64,000 bases of DNA from UBA1930 sp943371535 (GCA_943371535.1 CALRVE020000002.1:62001-126000), one strand, 5' to 3'. Shown: positions 1-8,306, counted from the stretch's first letter. The notes: a model not told the origin generated them from the sequence alone. Program-made: numbers and translations.

Positions 1-87
1 AGAAAGGTATAAGCCACTTTTGGGCTGAGCATTTGCTGAGAAGTTTACCAATAAAACTAATATCAAGAAAGTAATAACTGCTTTCAT
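1..87 (-). CDS. N-terminus of a secreted protein, cut by window edge
   Basis: Only the first 29 codons lie in the window. They read as a Sec signal peptide: MKAVI, a hydrophobic core (FLILVLLV), then SANAQ with a likely cleavage before QPKSG. The start codon is the ATG at 87-85 on the minus strand. The mature protein lies outside the window, so its function cannot be judged. The neighbouring ABC exporter gene on the same strand lies upstream, with about 210 bp between them. Confidence 0.6.
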   Translation of the reverse strand, partial: MKAVITFLILVLLVNFSANAQPKSGLYLS

Positions 88-301
88 TGTACGGATTTTG
101 CTTATTTGACGTACCACTTAATTTAAAGGCTGCAATTGGGTTGCAAGCTTTGTAAATATGTGCAAAATTTCCCAAAATTGGAAATGAATGTGTATAGCAT
201 GAGCATTTTATTGCTTGTTAATAGCGAATGTGAAATTTAAGAAAAGAATTTTCAAAAAATATCTACTGATTATCAATTATTTAGCAGAAAATAAAACAAT
301 T

Positions 302-2134
302 CTACATAGCAACTGTATGGGTATGATGTTTATCGAACTGCATATAATAGAGCTTAGCATAATAGCCATTTAAAGCCAATAACTCTTCATGATTACCCAT
401 TTCTTTGATTTCGCCTTTATCTAACACAATAATTTTATGGGCTTTACGTATGGTGCTCAATCTGTGTGCTATAACAATAGAAGTTCTGCCTTTAATAAGT
501 GTATCAATGGCTTTTTGAATGAGCATTTCACTTTCTGTATCTATAGAAGAAGTGGCTTCGTCTAAAATTAATACAGCCGGATTATACAATAATGCTCTGA
601 TAAAAGAAATGAGCTGGCGTTGCCCCAAACTTAATGTATTGCCTCTTTCCATTACATGATAATCGTAATTGTTGGGCAACTGCATTATAAAATTGTGTAC
701 ATCAATCATTTTAGCAGCTTCAATTACTTGTTGTTTTGTAATGGACTCATCCCTTAATGTAATATTATCTATCACAGATCCTGAAAACAAAAAAACATCT
801 TGCAAAACCACTCCAATATTTTTTCTTAAAAAATCATTTGAATAATCATTCACATTCAAATCATCTATCAAAATATTTCCTTGTTGAATAGGATAGAGTT
901 TGTTTAACACACTAATAATAGAAGTTTTTCCACTACCAGTATGACCAACTAAAGCAACAGTTTCTCCGGGTTGTACATGAAAAGAAATATTCTTCAATAC
1001 ATAGTTTTCATCGGTATAAGCAAAGCTTACTTGTTCAAATTTGATATCGCCTTTTAAACTTTGATTATTCACCACTCCAGATTTACTAGTTGCTATCTTC
1101 TCTTCTTCATCGGGATTGTCTAAAACTTTAAATACACGTTCGGCAGCAATCATGCCCATTTGAAGTACATTAAACTTATCGGCAATTACTCTTAAAGGTC
1201 TAAAAATTTGATTGAGGTATAAAATAAATGCAATTAATAAACCCGGTTGCAATTGTTTATCGGCAATCCACCAAACTGCTAAACCTGTACTAATGGCCAA
1301 TACCAATTCAACCACAGGAAAAAAAACACTGTACGCAAAAATGGCTTTGATATTGGCATCTCTGTGTTCTTTATTAATTTCCTTGAACTTATTTAACTCT
1401 CTATCTTCTGCTGCAAAAGCTTGTACTATAGCCATACCTGTAATATGTTCTTGTACAAATGCATTTAAACTAGCCACTGCATTGCGTACACGAATAAAAC
1501 TGGTATTTACACTTTCTTTAAAATAATAAGTAGCTACAATTAAAAACGGAAACGGAATTAATGCAATTAATGTTAACTGCCAATCTAACCAAAGCATGGT
1601 GCTTAAGGTTACAATAATTACTAGTAAATCGGATATAATGGGAATTAATCCATCGCTAAAAATATCATTGATACTTTCAATATCATTAATGGTTCTTGTG
1701 GTAAGTGTGCCAATGGGCGTAGTATCGAACTGACGTAATTTTAAACCCATCACTTTTTTAAAAACGGCTACCCTCATATCTTTTACAACATGCTGACCAA
1801 GCCATGCTGTTATGAAAGAAAATAAAAATCGTATAGCCGATTCAATGATGATAAATACAATTTGAAAAACTGTAACCCATAGTATAAACTGTACTGGCTG
1901 ACTAATATCTTTTGAAAATAAAATAAACTCTAACCAACTTGGTGCATCTACCGATTTGCCAATTGCTTTATTAATGGTTAGCTGAATAAGTAATGGACGA
2001 ATAGGAGCAAAAACAGCCATAACTATGGCCAACAATAAACTTAAATAAAACCATTTTTTATAAGGCCCAACAAATGCAAATACTCTTTTTAATAAAGAAA
2101 AGTTGAATACCTTTTTTTTTGCCCCCTCACTCAT
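302..2134 (-). CDS. ABC exporter, fused permease and ATPase (MsbA/lipid or multidrug type)
   Basis: A 610-residue half-transporter of the kind that dimerises in the inner membrane to export lipids or drugs. Residues about 15-345 form the six-helix transmembrane domain. The ATPase follows at about 370-600 with Walker A GHTGSGKT (about residue 397), an ABC signature of the form LSLGQ in place of LSGGQ, Walker B VLILDEATSS and the switch histidine in IAHRLST. The length is typical of the MsbA/BmrA class. A perfect -7 box lies 8 bp before the ATG, so the leader is very short. The substrate cannot be read from sequence; lipid A core or lipids are plausible given the envelope genes elsewhere in the window. 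Confidence 0.92.
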   Translation of the reverse strand: MSEGAKKKVFNFSLLKRVFAFVGPYKKWFYLSLLLAIVMAVFAPIRPLLIQLTINKAIGKSVDAPSWLEFILFSKDISQPVQFILWVTVFQIVFIIIESAIRFLFSFITAWLGQHVVKDMRVAVFKKVMGLKLRQFDTTPIGTLTTRTINDIESINDIFSDGLIPIISDLLVIIVTLSTMLWLDWQLTLIALIPFPFLIVATYYFKESVNTSFIRVRNAVASLNAFVQEHITGMAIVQAFAAEDRELNKFKEINKEHRDANIKAIFAYSVFFPVVELVLAISTGLAVWWIADKQLQPGLLIAFILYLNQIFRPLRVIADKFNVLQMGMIAAERVFKVLDNPDEEEKIATSKSGVVNNQSLKGDIKFEQVSFAYTDENYVLKNISFHVQPGETVALVGHTGSGKTSIISVLNKLYPIQQGNILIDDLNVNDYSNDFLRKNIGVVLQDVFLFSGSVIDNITLRDESITKQQVIEAAKMIDVHNFIMQLPNNYDYHVMERGNTLSLGQRQLISFIRALLYNPAVLILDEATSSIDTESEMLIQKAIDTLIKGRTSIVIAHRLSTIRKAHKIIVLDKGEIKEMGNHEELLALNGYYAKLYYMQFDKHHTHTVAM

Positions 2135-2142
2135 AATTAATG

Positions 2143-2150
2143 CAAATGTA
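2143..2150 (-). promoter_or_regulatory. -7 promoter element of the ABC exporter gene
   Basis: On the minus strand this reads TACATTTG, a perfect match to the Bacteroidota -7 consensus TAnnTTTG. It lies 8 bp upstream of the start codon, which implies a very short or absent 5' leader. No convincing -33 TTTG is seen. Confidence 0.5.
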
Positions 2151-2283
2151 TGGAGTAAGCAAAAAGCAACTTTGTTGAATTGAGGAAGATAAAAAATCTA
2201 CCATAATTATTTTAACATAAGTATAATGATTTACGTTTTTGCAAAATTTCAATATCGAATAATTTGCAACAAATTATAAATAC

Positions 2284-2868
2284 ATGAAACCACTCATCTG
2301 TTTTATATTCTGTAGCATACTATGCACCTCAATTTTAGCACAAGGCATAGAGAAAGGCGATAAATTTTTTGGTATCCAAACCAATCTAGCTTACACCGAT
2401 TTATATAGCACCTATTTAGATTTAAGCTTAACAAAAAATGTAAAAAGGGCAGGTTTTCATATGGCACCAACCATGCAATGGGCAATTGAAAAAAACTTTG
2501 TGTTTGGTACTGCCTTACATGTGGGATATAATTCAGAAAAAACAAATTATAACTTTACGTATAGTCTTAAAGAATCCGAAGTTTTTGACTTAGGTTTAAA
2601 TGCTTTTTCAAGATATTACATAGATATATTAAGAAATAAAAAGTTGAAGTTCTTTGGATTGGCAGGTGTCCATTTAAGTTATGCATCATGGAGTAATACT
2701 TATACAACCCCAGTAAACAATAACTCTGAAAGTGAATTAGTAGCTCGTGGTTCATTAGGCTTTGGCTTAGCTTATGCCGGCAGTAAGGGTATGATAGATA
2801 TGAACATTAGCAATGCAGGATTGTTTTTGGGTTTTCATAAAAGGTTGAAGGGAAAGAGTGGGAAATAG
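2284..2868 (+). CDS. Small secreted protein, probably outer-membrane beta-barrel-like
   Basis: A 194-residue protein with a signal peptide (MKPLICFIFCSILCTSILAQ, cleavage after about residue 20). The mature part alternates short amphipathic strands rich in Tyr, Phe and Gly (for example NFVFGTALHVGYNSE, LKFFGLAGVHLSYAS, ARGSLGFGLAYAGS). This is the look of the small eight-strand outer-membrane barrels (OmpW/OmpA-barrel type) common in Bacteroidota. No specific family is recognised. It stands alone and ends in a bidirectional hairpin shared with tig. Confidence 0.7.
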   Translation: MKPLICFIFCSILCTSILAQGIEKGDKFFGIQTNLAYTDLYSTYLDLSLTKNVKRAGFHMAPTMQWAIEKNFVFGTALHVGYNSEKTNYNFTYSLKESEVFDLGLNAFSRYYIDILRNKKLKFFGLAGVHLSYASWSNTYTTPVNNNSESELVARGSLGFGLAYAGSKGMIDMNISNAGLFLGFHKRLKGKSGK

Positions 2869-2900
2869 AAATTCAGCAATTTGAATATAATCACCTTACA

Positions 2901-2940
2901 AAAAAGAGGCTGTATCTTTTATTAGATACAGCCTCTTTTT
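2901..2940. terminator. Bidirectional hairpin terminator
   Basis: A perfect 17-bp stem (AAAAAGAGGCTGTATCT and its complement) with a 6-nt loop TTTATT. It is flanked by A and T runs, so it can act in both directions. It lies between the converging 2284-2868 gene and tig. Confidence 0.85.
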
Positions 2941-2956
2941 ATTGTTCTATTTAACT

Positions 2957-4324
2957 TTAGTGACTATGATTGTGCAATTTGCTTGCAAACTCTTCGGCAC
3001 CAATACTTTCTTCTTTTGCAGCTACTTTACTTTCTAATAAGCTGAACATTTTTTCAGTGCTAATTCTATGGTAGCTGTCTTCCACAAATTTTCTGTCTTT
3101 CATCATTCTATCAGCATAATCTTCTACCCATTGTTGGTTATCACCCAACATGCCTAACTGACCACCCATGTATTGAAACAATTGTTGCTTAGCAAAACCT
3201 CTGATGTCATCAGGTAACACTTCAATTTTATTGTCTTCTACTAATTTGCTGGTAATTAAAGTCCATTTTAAACTATTGCTGAAAGAAGGGAATTCAGCTT
3301 CGGCTTCTTCAGCAGTTTTTGGTTTTTCGCCACTGGTTTGAATCCAACGCTTTAAAAAGCTTTCAGGAAACTCCATGTTGGTATGGTCTAATAAGTGATG
3401 ATAAATTTGATCATGCACTTGATTTTTGCTTTGAGCATCATAATAAACTTCAATATCTTCTTTTACTGCATTGCGTAATTCTTCTTCGCTTTTTATTTCT
3501 TTGTTCGGATAAGCAGCTAAGAAAAACTCTTCATTCATATCTGCTTTTTCAACAAAGCCTAATTTAGTAATGGTAAGTTTAAAGTTTTTATCAGCAACAC
3601 CAGCAGTTGTGGCATCTAAACCTAAATCGGCTAAAATGGTTGCTAATTCTTTGTCTTCAAAAGCAGTAGCTAAATGTATATCTACTACATCATCTTTTTT
3701 CTTACCCATTAAGTTGCTTCTATAAGCAGGAGCAAAATATTTTACCAATAAGCTGTTGCCTTTATTTATACCACCTTCAACAACATTTCCTTCAGCATCT
3801 ACTTCTGTAAATGTTACATTCAACACATGGTCTTCACTGCTTACAGTTTCAGGCTCAGTCATTTTGCCAAAACGAGTTTGTAAACGAGCTATTTCATCGT
3901 TCATCATTTCATCGGTAACAGTTACTTTATAACGAGTAACATTAATGTTGGTATTAATTTCAAAAGCTGGCTTTAAGCCAATTTCAAAAGCAAATGCATA
4001 ATCAGCTGGATTGTTCATATCCAATTGTCTTGCATCAATATCTAGAGGTAAAGGCTGAGCAAAAATATCGAGTTGTTCTTTGGTTAAATACTCGTTTAAC
4101 TGAGATTCTGCGGTACGTAACACTTCATCGGTAAATAAACTTTGACCGTACATTTTTTTCACTAAACCAGCAGGCACCATGCCTTTTCTAAAACCTGGAA
4201 TATTGGCCGATTTTGCTTGTTTTTTTAAATTGCTTTCAAAGTTTTGTAAATAATCTTCTTTAGAAACTTTCACTGTAAGTTTATCGGTAAGATTACCAAT
4301 GCTTTCTCTTGTAACTGTAGCCAT
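2957..4324 (-). CDS. tig: Trigger factor (ribosome-associated chaperone)
   Basis: A 455-residue trigger factor, which binds near the ribosomal exit tunnel and shields nascent chains. The N-terminal ribosome-binding domain carries the signature loop (about residues 42-58, NIPGFRKGMVPAGLVKKMYG). The middle FKBP-like region (about 155-250) is present but divergent from the proteobacterial domain, so prolyl isomerase activity is doubtful. The C-terminal substrate-binding arms are complete and end in a His-rich tail (HNHSH). It lies 95 bp downstream of tRNA-Leu on the same strand and may share its transcript. The clp genes that often follow tig are not next to it here. Confidence 0.93.
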   Translation of the reverse strand: MATVTRESIGNLTDKLTVKVSKEDYLQNFESNLKKQAKSANIPGFRKGMVPAGLVKKMYGQSLFTDEVLRTAESQLNEYLTKEQLDIFAQPLPLDIDARQLDMNNPADYAFAFEIGLKPAFEINTNINVTRYKVTVTDEMMNDEIARLQTRFGKMTEPETVSSEDHVLNVTFTEVDAEGNVVEGGINKGNSLLVKYFAPAYRSNLMGKKKDDVVDIHLATAFEDKELATILADLGLDATTAGVADKNFKLTITKLGFVEKADMNEEFFLAAYPNKEIKSEEELRNAVKEDIEVYYDAQSKNQVHDQIYHHLLDHTNMEFPESFLKRWIQTSGEKPKTAEEAEAEFPSFSNSLKWTLITSKLVEDNKIEVLPDDIRGFAKQQLFQYMGGQLGMLGDNQQWVEDYADRMMKDRKFVEDSYHRISTEKMFSLLESKVAAKEESIGAEEFASKLHNHSH

Positions 4325-4418
4325 TGTAATAGCGTTGTAGATTGTTTAAAATTAAAAAGTTGATAAGTGAGAGTTGAAGAGTAAAATCTGTCAACCTCTC
4401 CACTTATCAACTTCACTT

Positions 4419-4503
4419 TGGTGCGGGTGGAGGGACTCGAACCCCCATGCCTCACGGCACTAGATCCTAAGTCTAGCGTGTCTACCAATTTCACCACACC
4501 CGC
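4419..4503 (-). tRNA. tRNA-Leu (anticodon UAG)
   Basis: An 85-nt class II tRNA. The acceptor stem GCGGGTG pairs with CACCCGC, followed by discriminator A and an encoded CCA. The anticodon stem is CTAGA/TCTAG, the loop CTTAGGA gives anticodon UAG, there is a long variable arm, and the T arm contains GGTTCGAGTCC. It lies upstream of tig on the same strand. Confidence 0.95.
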
Positions 4504-4530
4504 AGATTTGCTTTTTTTGACTTAGGGATG

Positions 4531-4538
4531 CAAAAGTA
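4531..4538 (-). promoter_or_regulatory. -7 promoter element of the tRNA-Leu (and perhaps tig) transcript
   Basis: The minus strand reads TACTTTTG, a perfect TAnnTTTG. It lies about 27 bp upstream of the tRNA 5' end, a suitable distance for a tRNA promoter. Confidence 0.5.
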
Positions 4539-4627
4539 GGGGAATTGCTGTAAATATGAAATACTTGAACCGGAAAGAATTTTTTTGGGCGAAAAAAGTA
4601 TAAATTCGGGTTATAAAATTTGATTTT

Positions 4628-4819
4628 ATGAGTGTAGCAGAAATGAAAAAAGAAGCCATCGTAAAAATTTCAGCTATCAATGATGAATTGGTATTAGCTG
4701 AAATTATTCAACATTTAAACAATCTAGAGCAGCAAAATGCAAAACCATTAGACATTGATTCTATTTGGAAAGAAGCTGTATCAGAATATGGTGAAGTACT
4801 TGAAAAATTAGCAAAATGA
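4628..4819 (+). CDS. Small antitoxin-like protein paired with the broken Doc gene
   Basis: A 63-residue acidic, helical protein (MSVAEMKKEAIVKIS at the start; WKEAVSEYGEVLEKLAK at the end). Its stop overlaps the start of the Doc/Fic gene in an ATGA junction. A small upstream gene translationally coupled to a Doc toxin is the usual layout of type II antitoxins. It resembles the small helical antitoxins of Bacteroidota, but no DNA-binding fold can be confirmed by eye. The role is inferred mainly from position. With the toxin broken it may be a relic or an orphan regulator. Confidence 0.6.
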   Translation: MSVAEMKKEAIVKISAINDELVLAEIIQHLNNLEQQNAKPLDIDSIWKEAVSEYGEVLEKLAK

Positions 4820-5193
4820 TTACTAAGAAAGAAATATTGCAGTTGCATGAACTTTCCATTCAAACTTATGGCGGAGCTCATGGAATTAGAGATGAAGGCA
4901 TGTTAGAAAGTGCTATTGCAAGACCATTTCAAACTTTTGGTGGCGAAGACTTATATCCAACCGTTTACGAAAAAGCAGCAGCATTTGCAGAAAGCCTAAT
5001 TATTAATCATCCATTTGTAGATGGAAATTAAAGAACTGGTTTTGCTGTGATGTTAGCTACTTTAAGAAGGGGGAATATAAAACTTACAGCATCTCAAAAC
5101 GATACTTACAATTTTGTTATTGCCATTTCTACAGGTGAAATGAAGTTTGAAGCCATTGTAGAATGGTTGAAAGAAAATACTAAAACGCTATAA
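4816..5193 (+). pseudogene. Doc/Fic-family toxin, interrupted by a stop inside the Fic motif
   Basis: The frame reads as a death-on-curing protein (Fic fold, which phosphorylates or AMPylates targets such as EF-Tu): the N-terminal half has YGGAHGIRDEGMLESAIARP, followed by the active-site segment HPFVDGN. A TAA at 5029-5031 comes next, then the same frame continues RTGFAVMLATLRRGN to a second stop at 5191-5193. Family members read HPFVDGNKRTGF, so one A-to-T change (AAA to TAA) replaced the conserved lysine. The full frame is 125 codons, the normal Doc length. The remaining sequence is intact, which suggests a recent inactivation or a sequencing error. Confidence 0.85.
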
Positions 5194-5199
5194 CGCTCT

Positions 5200-5246
5200 A
5201 CAAAACTTGCAGTCTCGTAGTTGTATTCTGTTGCTCCTAGCTATAG
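5200..5246 (+). repeat. REP-like repeat copy of the RAYT family
   Basis: It contains CTTGCAGTCTCGTAG followed by TTGTATTCTGTTGC. This closely matches the repeats at 7406-7452 and 8246-8292 that flank the transposase at 7497-8054. It sits just after the broken Doc gene with no transposase of its own, so it looks like a solo copy. Confidence 0.65.
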
Positions 5247-5271
5247 CTTAACAAAAGTTACTTTGTGCAAA

Positions 5272-5306
5272 AAATAAACCTCTAAAGTTTTTTACAATCC
5301 AGAGGT
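5272..5306 (-). terminator. Possible terminator of the BNR-repeat gene
   Basis: On the minus strand ACCTCT and AGAGGT form a 6-bp stem with a 17-nt loop, followed by TTTATTTTTT. The stem is short, so confidence is limited. It lies 38 bp past the stop of the 5344-6381 gene. Confidence 0.35.
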
Positions 5307-5343
5307 CTATTTGATAAAAAGATTGCCAGAAAAAAAATAATCC

Positions 5344-6381
5344 TCAACAGCCTCCATTTCTTAGTACAGCATAAATTACATTACCCGAAACAGATAAATT
5401 ATATACTTTACCATCCATAGAACAAAGTATGCGTTTCCATGTTTTTCCCTTGTTAGATGATTGATAAATACCGTATGGATGTCCACAAAATAAGTTTTCA
5501 CCTACCTGAATAATAGAGGAAATAATGGCACTTGGTGGAAGCCCTGCGTCAATAGCCTGCCAGGTTTTACCACCATCGTAAGAGGTTTTTATTCTTCTGG
5601 TTTCCGACTGTGTATTGTAAGCAATAGCTGCAAACCCACCTTTAATAGGTTCTACATCAATGCCTACGCCACCCTCATTAATTACTACTGCCCAGTTTTC
5701 ACCATTATCAGTAGATCTTATTATTCCACTCACACTGGTTGCCAATAGTAAACCATTCTGCTCTACCAGTTTCATTACCCAGCCTCCCACATAAACCTGT
5801 TTCCAAGATTTTCCGCCATTGGTAGATTTAAAAAGTCCGTTTTCTGATCCTATAAAAACAGAGCCAACAGCAGTTTCAAAAACGGTGTTTATACTACTTT
5901 TAAAGCTTGAGTACACAGGCAACCATGTATTGGTTCCGTTTGTTTTTTGTACAATTTCTCCATTATAATTGTACGCAAATATTCTGTTCTTAGCAGTTAC
6001 TATATTACTCATTTTGTTTGGAAAAATTTCTTTTTTCCAAACAGCTGTTGTGGCATTGGCGTTACAGTGATATATTCCATTTCCAGCAGTTAAAAAAAGC
6101 CCTTTATCTGCTACAAAAACATTTCTACCCACACTATAATCATCTTTTATAGGTTTGGGCAGCCCTTCACTCATGTTTTGCCAGGTTTGTCCGCCATCGG
6201 TAGATTTAAAAACAATGTTTGGAGTTGCTGCATAATCACTTTTTTTTACTTGCTGACTATCTGAGAAAGCAGATGCATTTGGAAATTCTGACGTCTGCTC
6301 ACTAGCAAAAAGGAATTGAAAACAGAGACCCGAAATAATTGGGATGTACAACAAAAAAGGAAGATGATTAATGATTTTCAT
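5344..6381 (-). CDS. Secreted BNR/Asp-box beta-propeller protein
   Basis: A 345-residue exported protein with an N-terminal hydrophobic segment (about residues 7-26) serving as signal peptide. The mature part contains at least five Asp-box (BNR) motifs of the form S-x-D-x-G-x-x-W: STDGGQTWQ, STNGGKSWK, STDNGENWA, SYDGGKTWQ and SSNKGKTWK. These are found in sialidase-like and photosystem II stability factor-like propellers. The Asp-boxes are structural; no sialidase catalytic Arg triad or FRIP motif is visible, so enzyme activity should not be assumed. It is divergent from the membrane regulator at 6528-7385, which may control it. Confidence 0.75.
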   Translation of the reverse strand: MKIINHLPFLLYIPIISGLCFQFLFASEQTSEFPNASAFSDSQQVKKSDYAATPNIVFKSTDGGQTWQNMSEGLPKPIKDDYSVGRNVFVADKGLFLTAGNGIYHCNANATTAVWKKEIFPNKMSNIVTAKNRIFAYNYNGEIVQKTNGTNTWLPVYSSFKSSINTVFETAVGSVFIGSENGLFKSTNGGKSWKQVYVGGWVMKLVEQNGLLLATSVSGIIRSTDNGENWAVVINEGGVGIDVEPIKGGFAAIAYNTQSETRRIKTSYDGGKTWQAIDAGLPPSAIISSIIQVGENLFCGHPYGIYQSSNKGKTWKRILCSMDGKVYNLSVSGNVIYAVLRNGGC

Positions 6382-6527
6382 GACTTTATTTAATTTGGTG
6401 AAACAATACAGTAAAGGTATTTACCACCAACAGCCTTGTGGTTTTTTAATAGTAAAAACTTGTAAAAGAGATGTAAAACGTTTGTAAAACAACCTGAAAC
6501 TGAACTGTAATAGATTATTTTGCAGCC

Positions 6528-7385
6528 ATGAAGTCATTTTTACTGTTTGCCGCTTCAATTGTTGGTAGTGGTATATTAATTTTTGTTGTTGCACTGAGCA
6601 ATACAAAAAATGAAATTCCTGAGAAGCATATAGAAGTGGTATTACGTGATATTGGACATCGGCTCTTGCTTTCAGCTAAAGATTCTTCATCGAGGGTGCT
6701 GCCAATTAAACAATTGAATGAAGATACTTACCAGATTGCTTTTCAAACTACTTTTAGCGTTATTGCAGATACGCTCATGAACATTGTTAAAGGGGAGTTT
6801 CAACAAAACCCTTTGGCTAAAGATTATATTGTAAACCTAAAAAATTGTACACAACAAGAAACTGTTCTTGCATTTGAAATAAATAACCAAACTAGCGATT
6901 TAACACCTTGCAATGGCCGTACATTAGATGTTGGTTGTTACGTGATAGAGATTCATTTTTTAAGGGCAACTCCAATTAGTTTTTTTTGGTTGCTGCTGTT
7001 GCTAGTTCCTTTGGGTGTTATAGGTGTTACTATAAAAAACAAGTTTTGGAAAAAAGAAGATTCAATACCCACTTCAGATAATACCAATTTTATACCATTG
7101 GGCAATTACAAATTTTATGCTACCAATTATTTGCTTACAATAGAGGATAGAAGTACTACCCTATCTGAAAAAGAAACCAAAGCCTTGAAAATATTTGCAG
7201 AAAATATCAACCAAATAGTAGAAAGGGAACTGCTGATGAAAACCATCTGGGAAGATGAAGGTATTGTTGTTATTAGCAGAAATGTAGATGTATTGGTATC
7301 TAAATTACGCAAGAAACTAAGCGACGATAAAGCCATTAAATTGATTAATATTCATGGTAAGGGTTACAAATTGATGCTTGATTAG
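6528..7385 (+). CDS. Membrane-anchored winged-helix regulator (periplasmic sensor, OmpR-type DNA-binding C-terminus)
   Basis: A 285-residue protein with an N-terminal hydrophobic helix (about 4-24), a periplasmic domain of about 120 residues containing Cys residues (KNCTQ, TPCNG, VGCYV), a second membrane helix (about 149-171, ISFFWLLLLLVPLGVIGV) and a cytoplasmic OmpR/PhoB-type winged helix at about 193-285 (ending NVDVLVSKLRKKL then IHGKGYKL). The order is the reverse of ToxR, where the DNA-binding domain is N-terminal. No receiver or kinase domain is present, so it would signal in one step across the membrane. It is divergent from the BNR-propeller gene, 146 bp apart. Confidence 0.8.
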   Translation: MKSFLLFAASIVGSGILIFVVALSNTKNEIPEKHIEVVLRDIGHRLLLSAKDSSSRVLPIKQLNEDTYQIAFQTTFSVIADTLMNIVKGEFQQNPLAKDYIVNLKNCTQQETVLAFEINNQTSDLTPCNGRTLDVGCYVIEIHFLRATPISFFWLLLLLVPLGVIGVTIKNKFWKKEDSIPTSDNTNFIPLGNYKFYATNYLLTIEDRSTTLSEKETKALKIFAENINQIVERELLMKTIWEDEGIVVISRNVDVLVSKLRKKLSDDKAIKLINIHGKGYKLMLD

Positions 7386-7405
7386 ATTAGCGTCAAAAAT
7401 GCTCA

Positions 7406-7452
7406 ACGAGACTTGTAGTCTCGTAGTTATATTCTGTTGCTTGTAGCAACAC
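7406..7452 (+). repeat. Left-end REP-like repeat of the RAYT element
   Basis: It contains the hairpin CGAGACT-TGT-AGTCTCG, then GTAG, then a second hairpin GTTGC-TTGTA-GCAAC. The same arrangement recurs at 8246-8292 and, more degenerate, at 5200-5246. It lies 45 bp before the transposase start codon. Confidence 0.75.
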
Positions 7453-7496
7453 CATTTAACTATATTATATATCTTCAATTGCAAAAACTGAATCGC

Positions 7497-8054
7497 ATGA
7501 GTTATGAAAATGCTGAAGGATTTAAAATAAGAAATCAAGCCGCCACTCACTTTCTTACTTTTACAATCGTTGGTTGGATTGATATTTTTACGAGGCAACA
7601 TTATAGAGATATTATTATAGATAGCTTTAAATATTGCCAGCAAAATAAAGGTTTACAAATTGGTGGTTATGTAATTATGAGTAATCATGTACATACAATT
7701 TTTACTGCTACACAAAACAATTTAAGTGATGTTGTGAGAGACTTTAAAACCTATACCAGCAAAGCCATTACAAAAGCCATTTTAACAGAACAAGAAAGCA
7801 GAAGAGCATGGCTAACATATATGTTTGAGTTTTATGCCAAAAGAACCAATGCCAATCAAATTTTTAAAGTTTGGACTAGTAACAATCATCCAGAAGAAAT
7901 CTATTCGAGGGAGTTTTTGCTTAGCAAACTCAATTATATTCACTTAAATCCGGTTAGGGCAGGTTTAGTTGCAGAACCTGAACACTATTTATACAGCAGT
8001 GCTAGTAACTATGTACATAATAAAGGATTGATTGAAATTGATTTTTTATTGTGA
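7497..8054 (+). CDS. REP-associated tyrosine transposase (RAYT, Y1/HUH family)
   Basis: A 185-residue IS200-like single-strand transposase of the TnpA-REP group. The HUH motif is seen in YVIMSNHVHTIF, and the conserved Y-I-H-L-N-P-V-R-A-G-L-V block is near the C-terminus (about 150-161). The start is taken at the ATG at 7497 because the upstream TTG-initiated extension runs into the flanking repeat. Repeats lie on both sides and its own tail is tandemly duplicated downstream. The reading frame is intact, so it may be active. RAYTs act on REP sequences and are usually single-copy, domesticated genes. Confidence 0.88.
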   Translation: MSYENAEGFKIRNQAATHFLTFTIVGWIDIFTRQHYRDIIIDSFKYCQQNKGLQIGGYVIMSNHVHTIFTATQNNLSDVVRDFKTYTSKAITKAILTEQESRRAWLTYMFEFYAKRTNANQIFKVWTSNNHPEEIYSREFLLSKLNYIHLNPVRAGLVAEPEHYLYSSASNYVHNKGLIEIDFLL

Positions 8055-8240
8055 TGTTGGCAAATTGCCTAAGGCAATAGAATAACTCTTCGAGACTACA
8101 AGTCTCGAAGAGCTAGAGAGCTAGCATGCTAGTAATTATCTACATAATAAAGAGTTCATTGAAATTGATTTTATTGTGATGCTAGCAAATTGCCTAAGGC
8201 AATAGAATAGGACTTCGAGACTACAAGTCTCAAAGAGCTA
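8001..8240 (+). repeat. Tandem duplication of the RAYT 3' end with terminal hairpin
   Basis: Two copies lie at 8001-8115 and 8128-8240. Each holds the last codons of the transposase, the palindrome TTGCCTAAGGCAA and a hairpin. In copy one the hairpin is CTTCGAGACT-ACA-AGTCTCGAAG, perfect; in copy two the 3' arm has CTCAAAG in place of CTCGAAG. The second copy has drifted at several positions and is non-coding. Confidence 0.8.
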
Positions 8241-8245
8241 AAGGG

Positions 8246-8292
8246 CTACAAAACTTGTAGTCTCATAGTTATATTCTGTTGCATGTAGCAAC
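8246..8292 (+). repeat. Right-end REP-like repeat of the RAYT element
   Basis: It reads CAAAACTTGTAGTCTCATAG followed by TTATATTCTGTTGC and the hairpin GTTGC-ATGTA-GCAAC. It is in the same orientation as the left-end copy, so the transposase sits between direct repeats. Confidence 0.75.
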
Positions 8293-8306
8293 TCTCTAAA
8301 TATTCA

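Noticed and set aside
7437..7496. TTG-initiated N-terminal extension of the RAYT
   Set aside because: It starts inside the flanking repeat and adds residues not needed by the HUH fold; the ATG at 7497 fits the family start.
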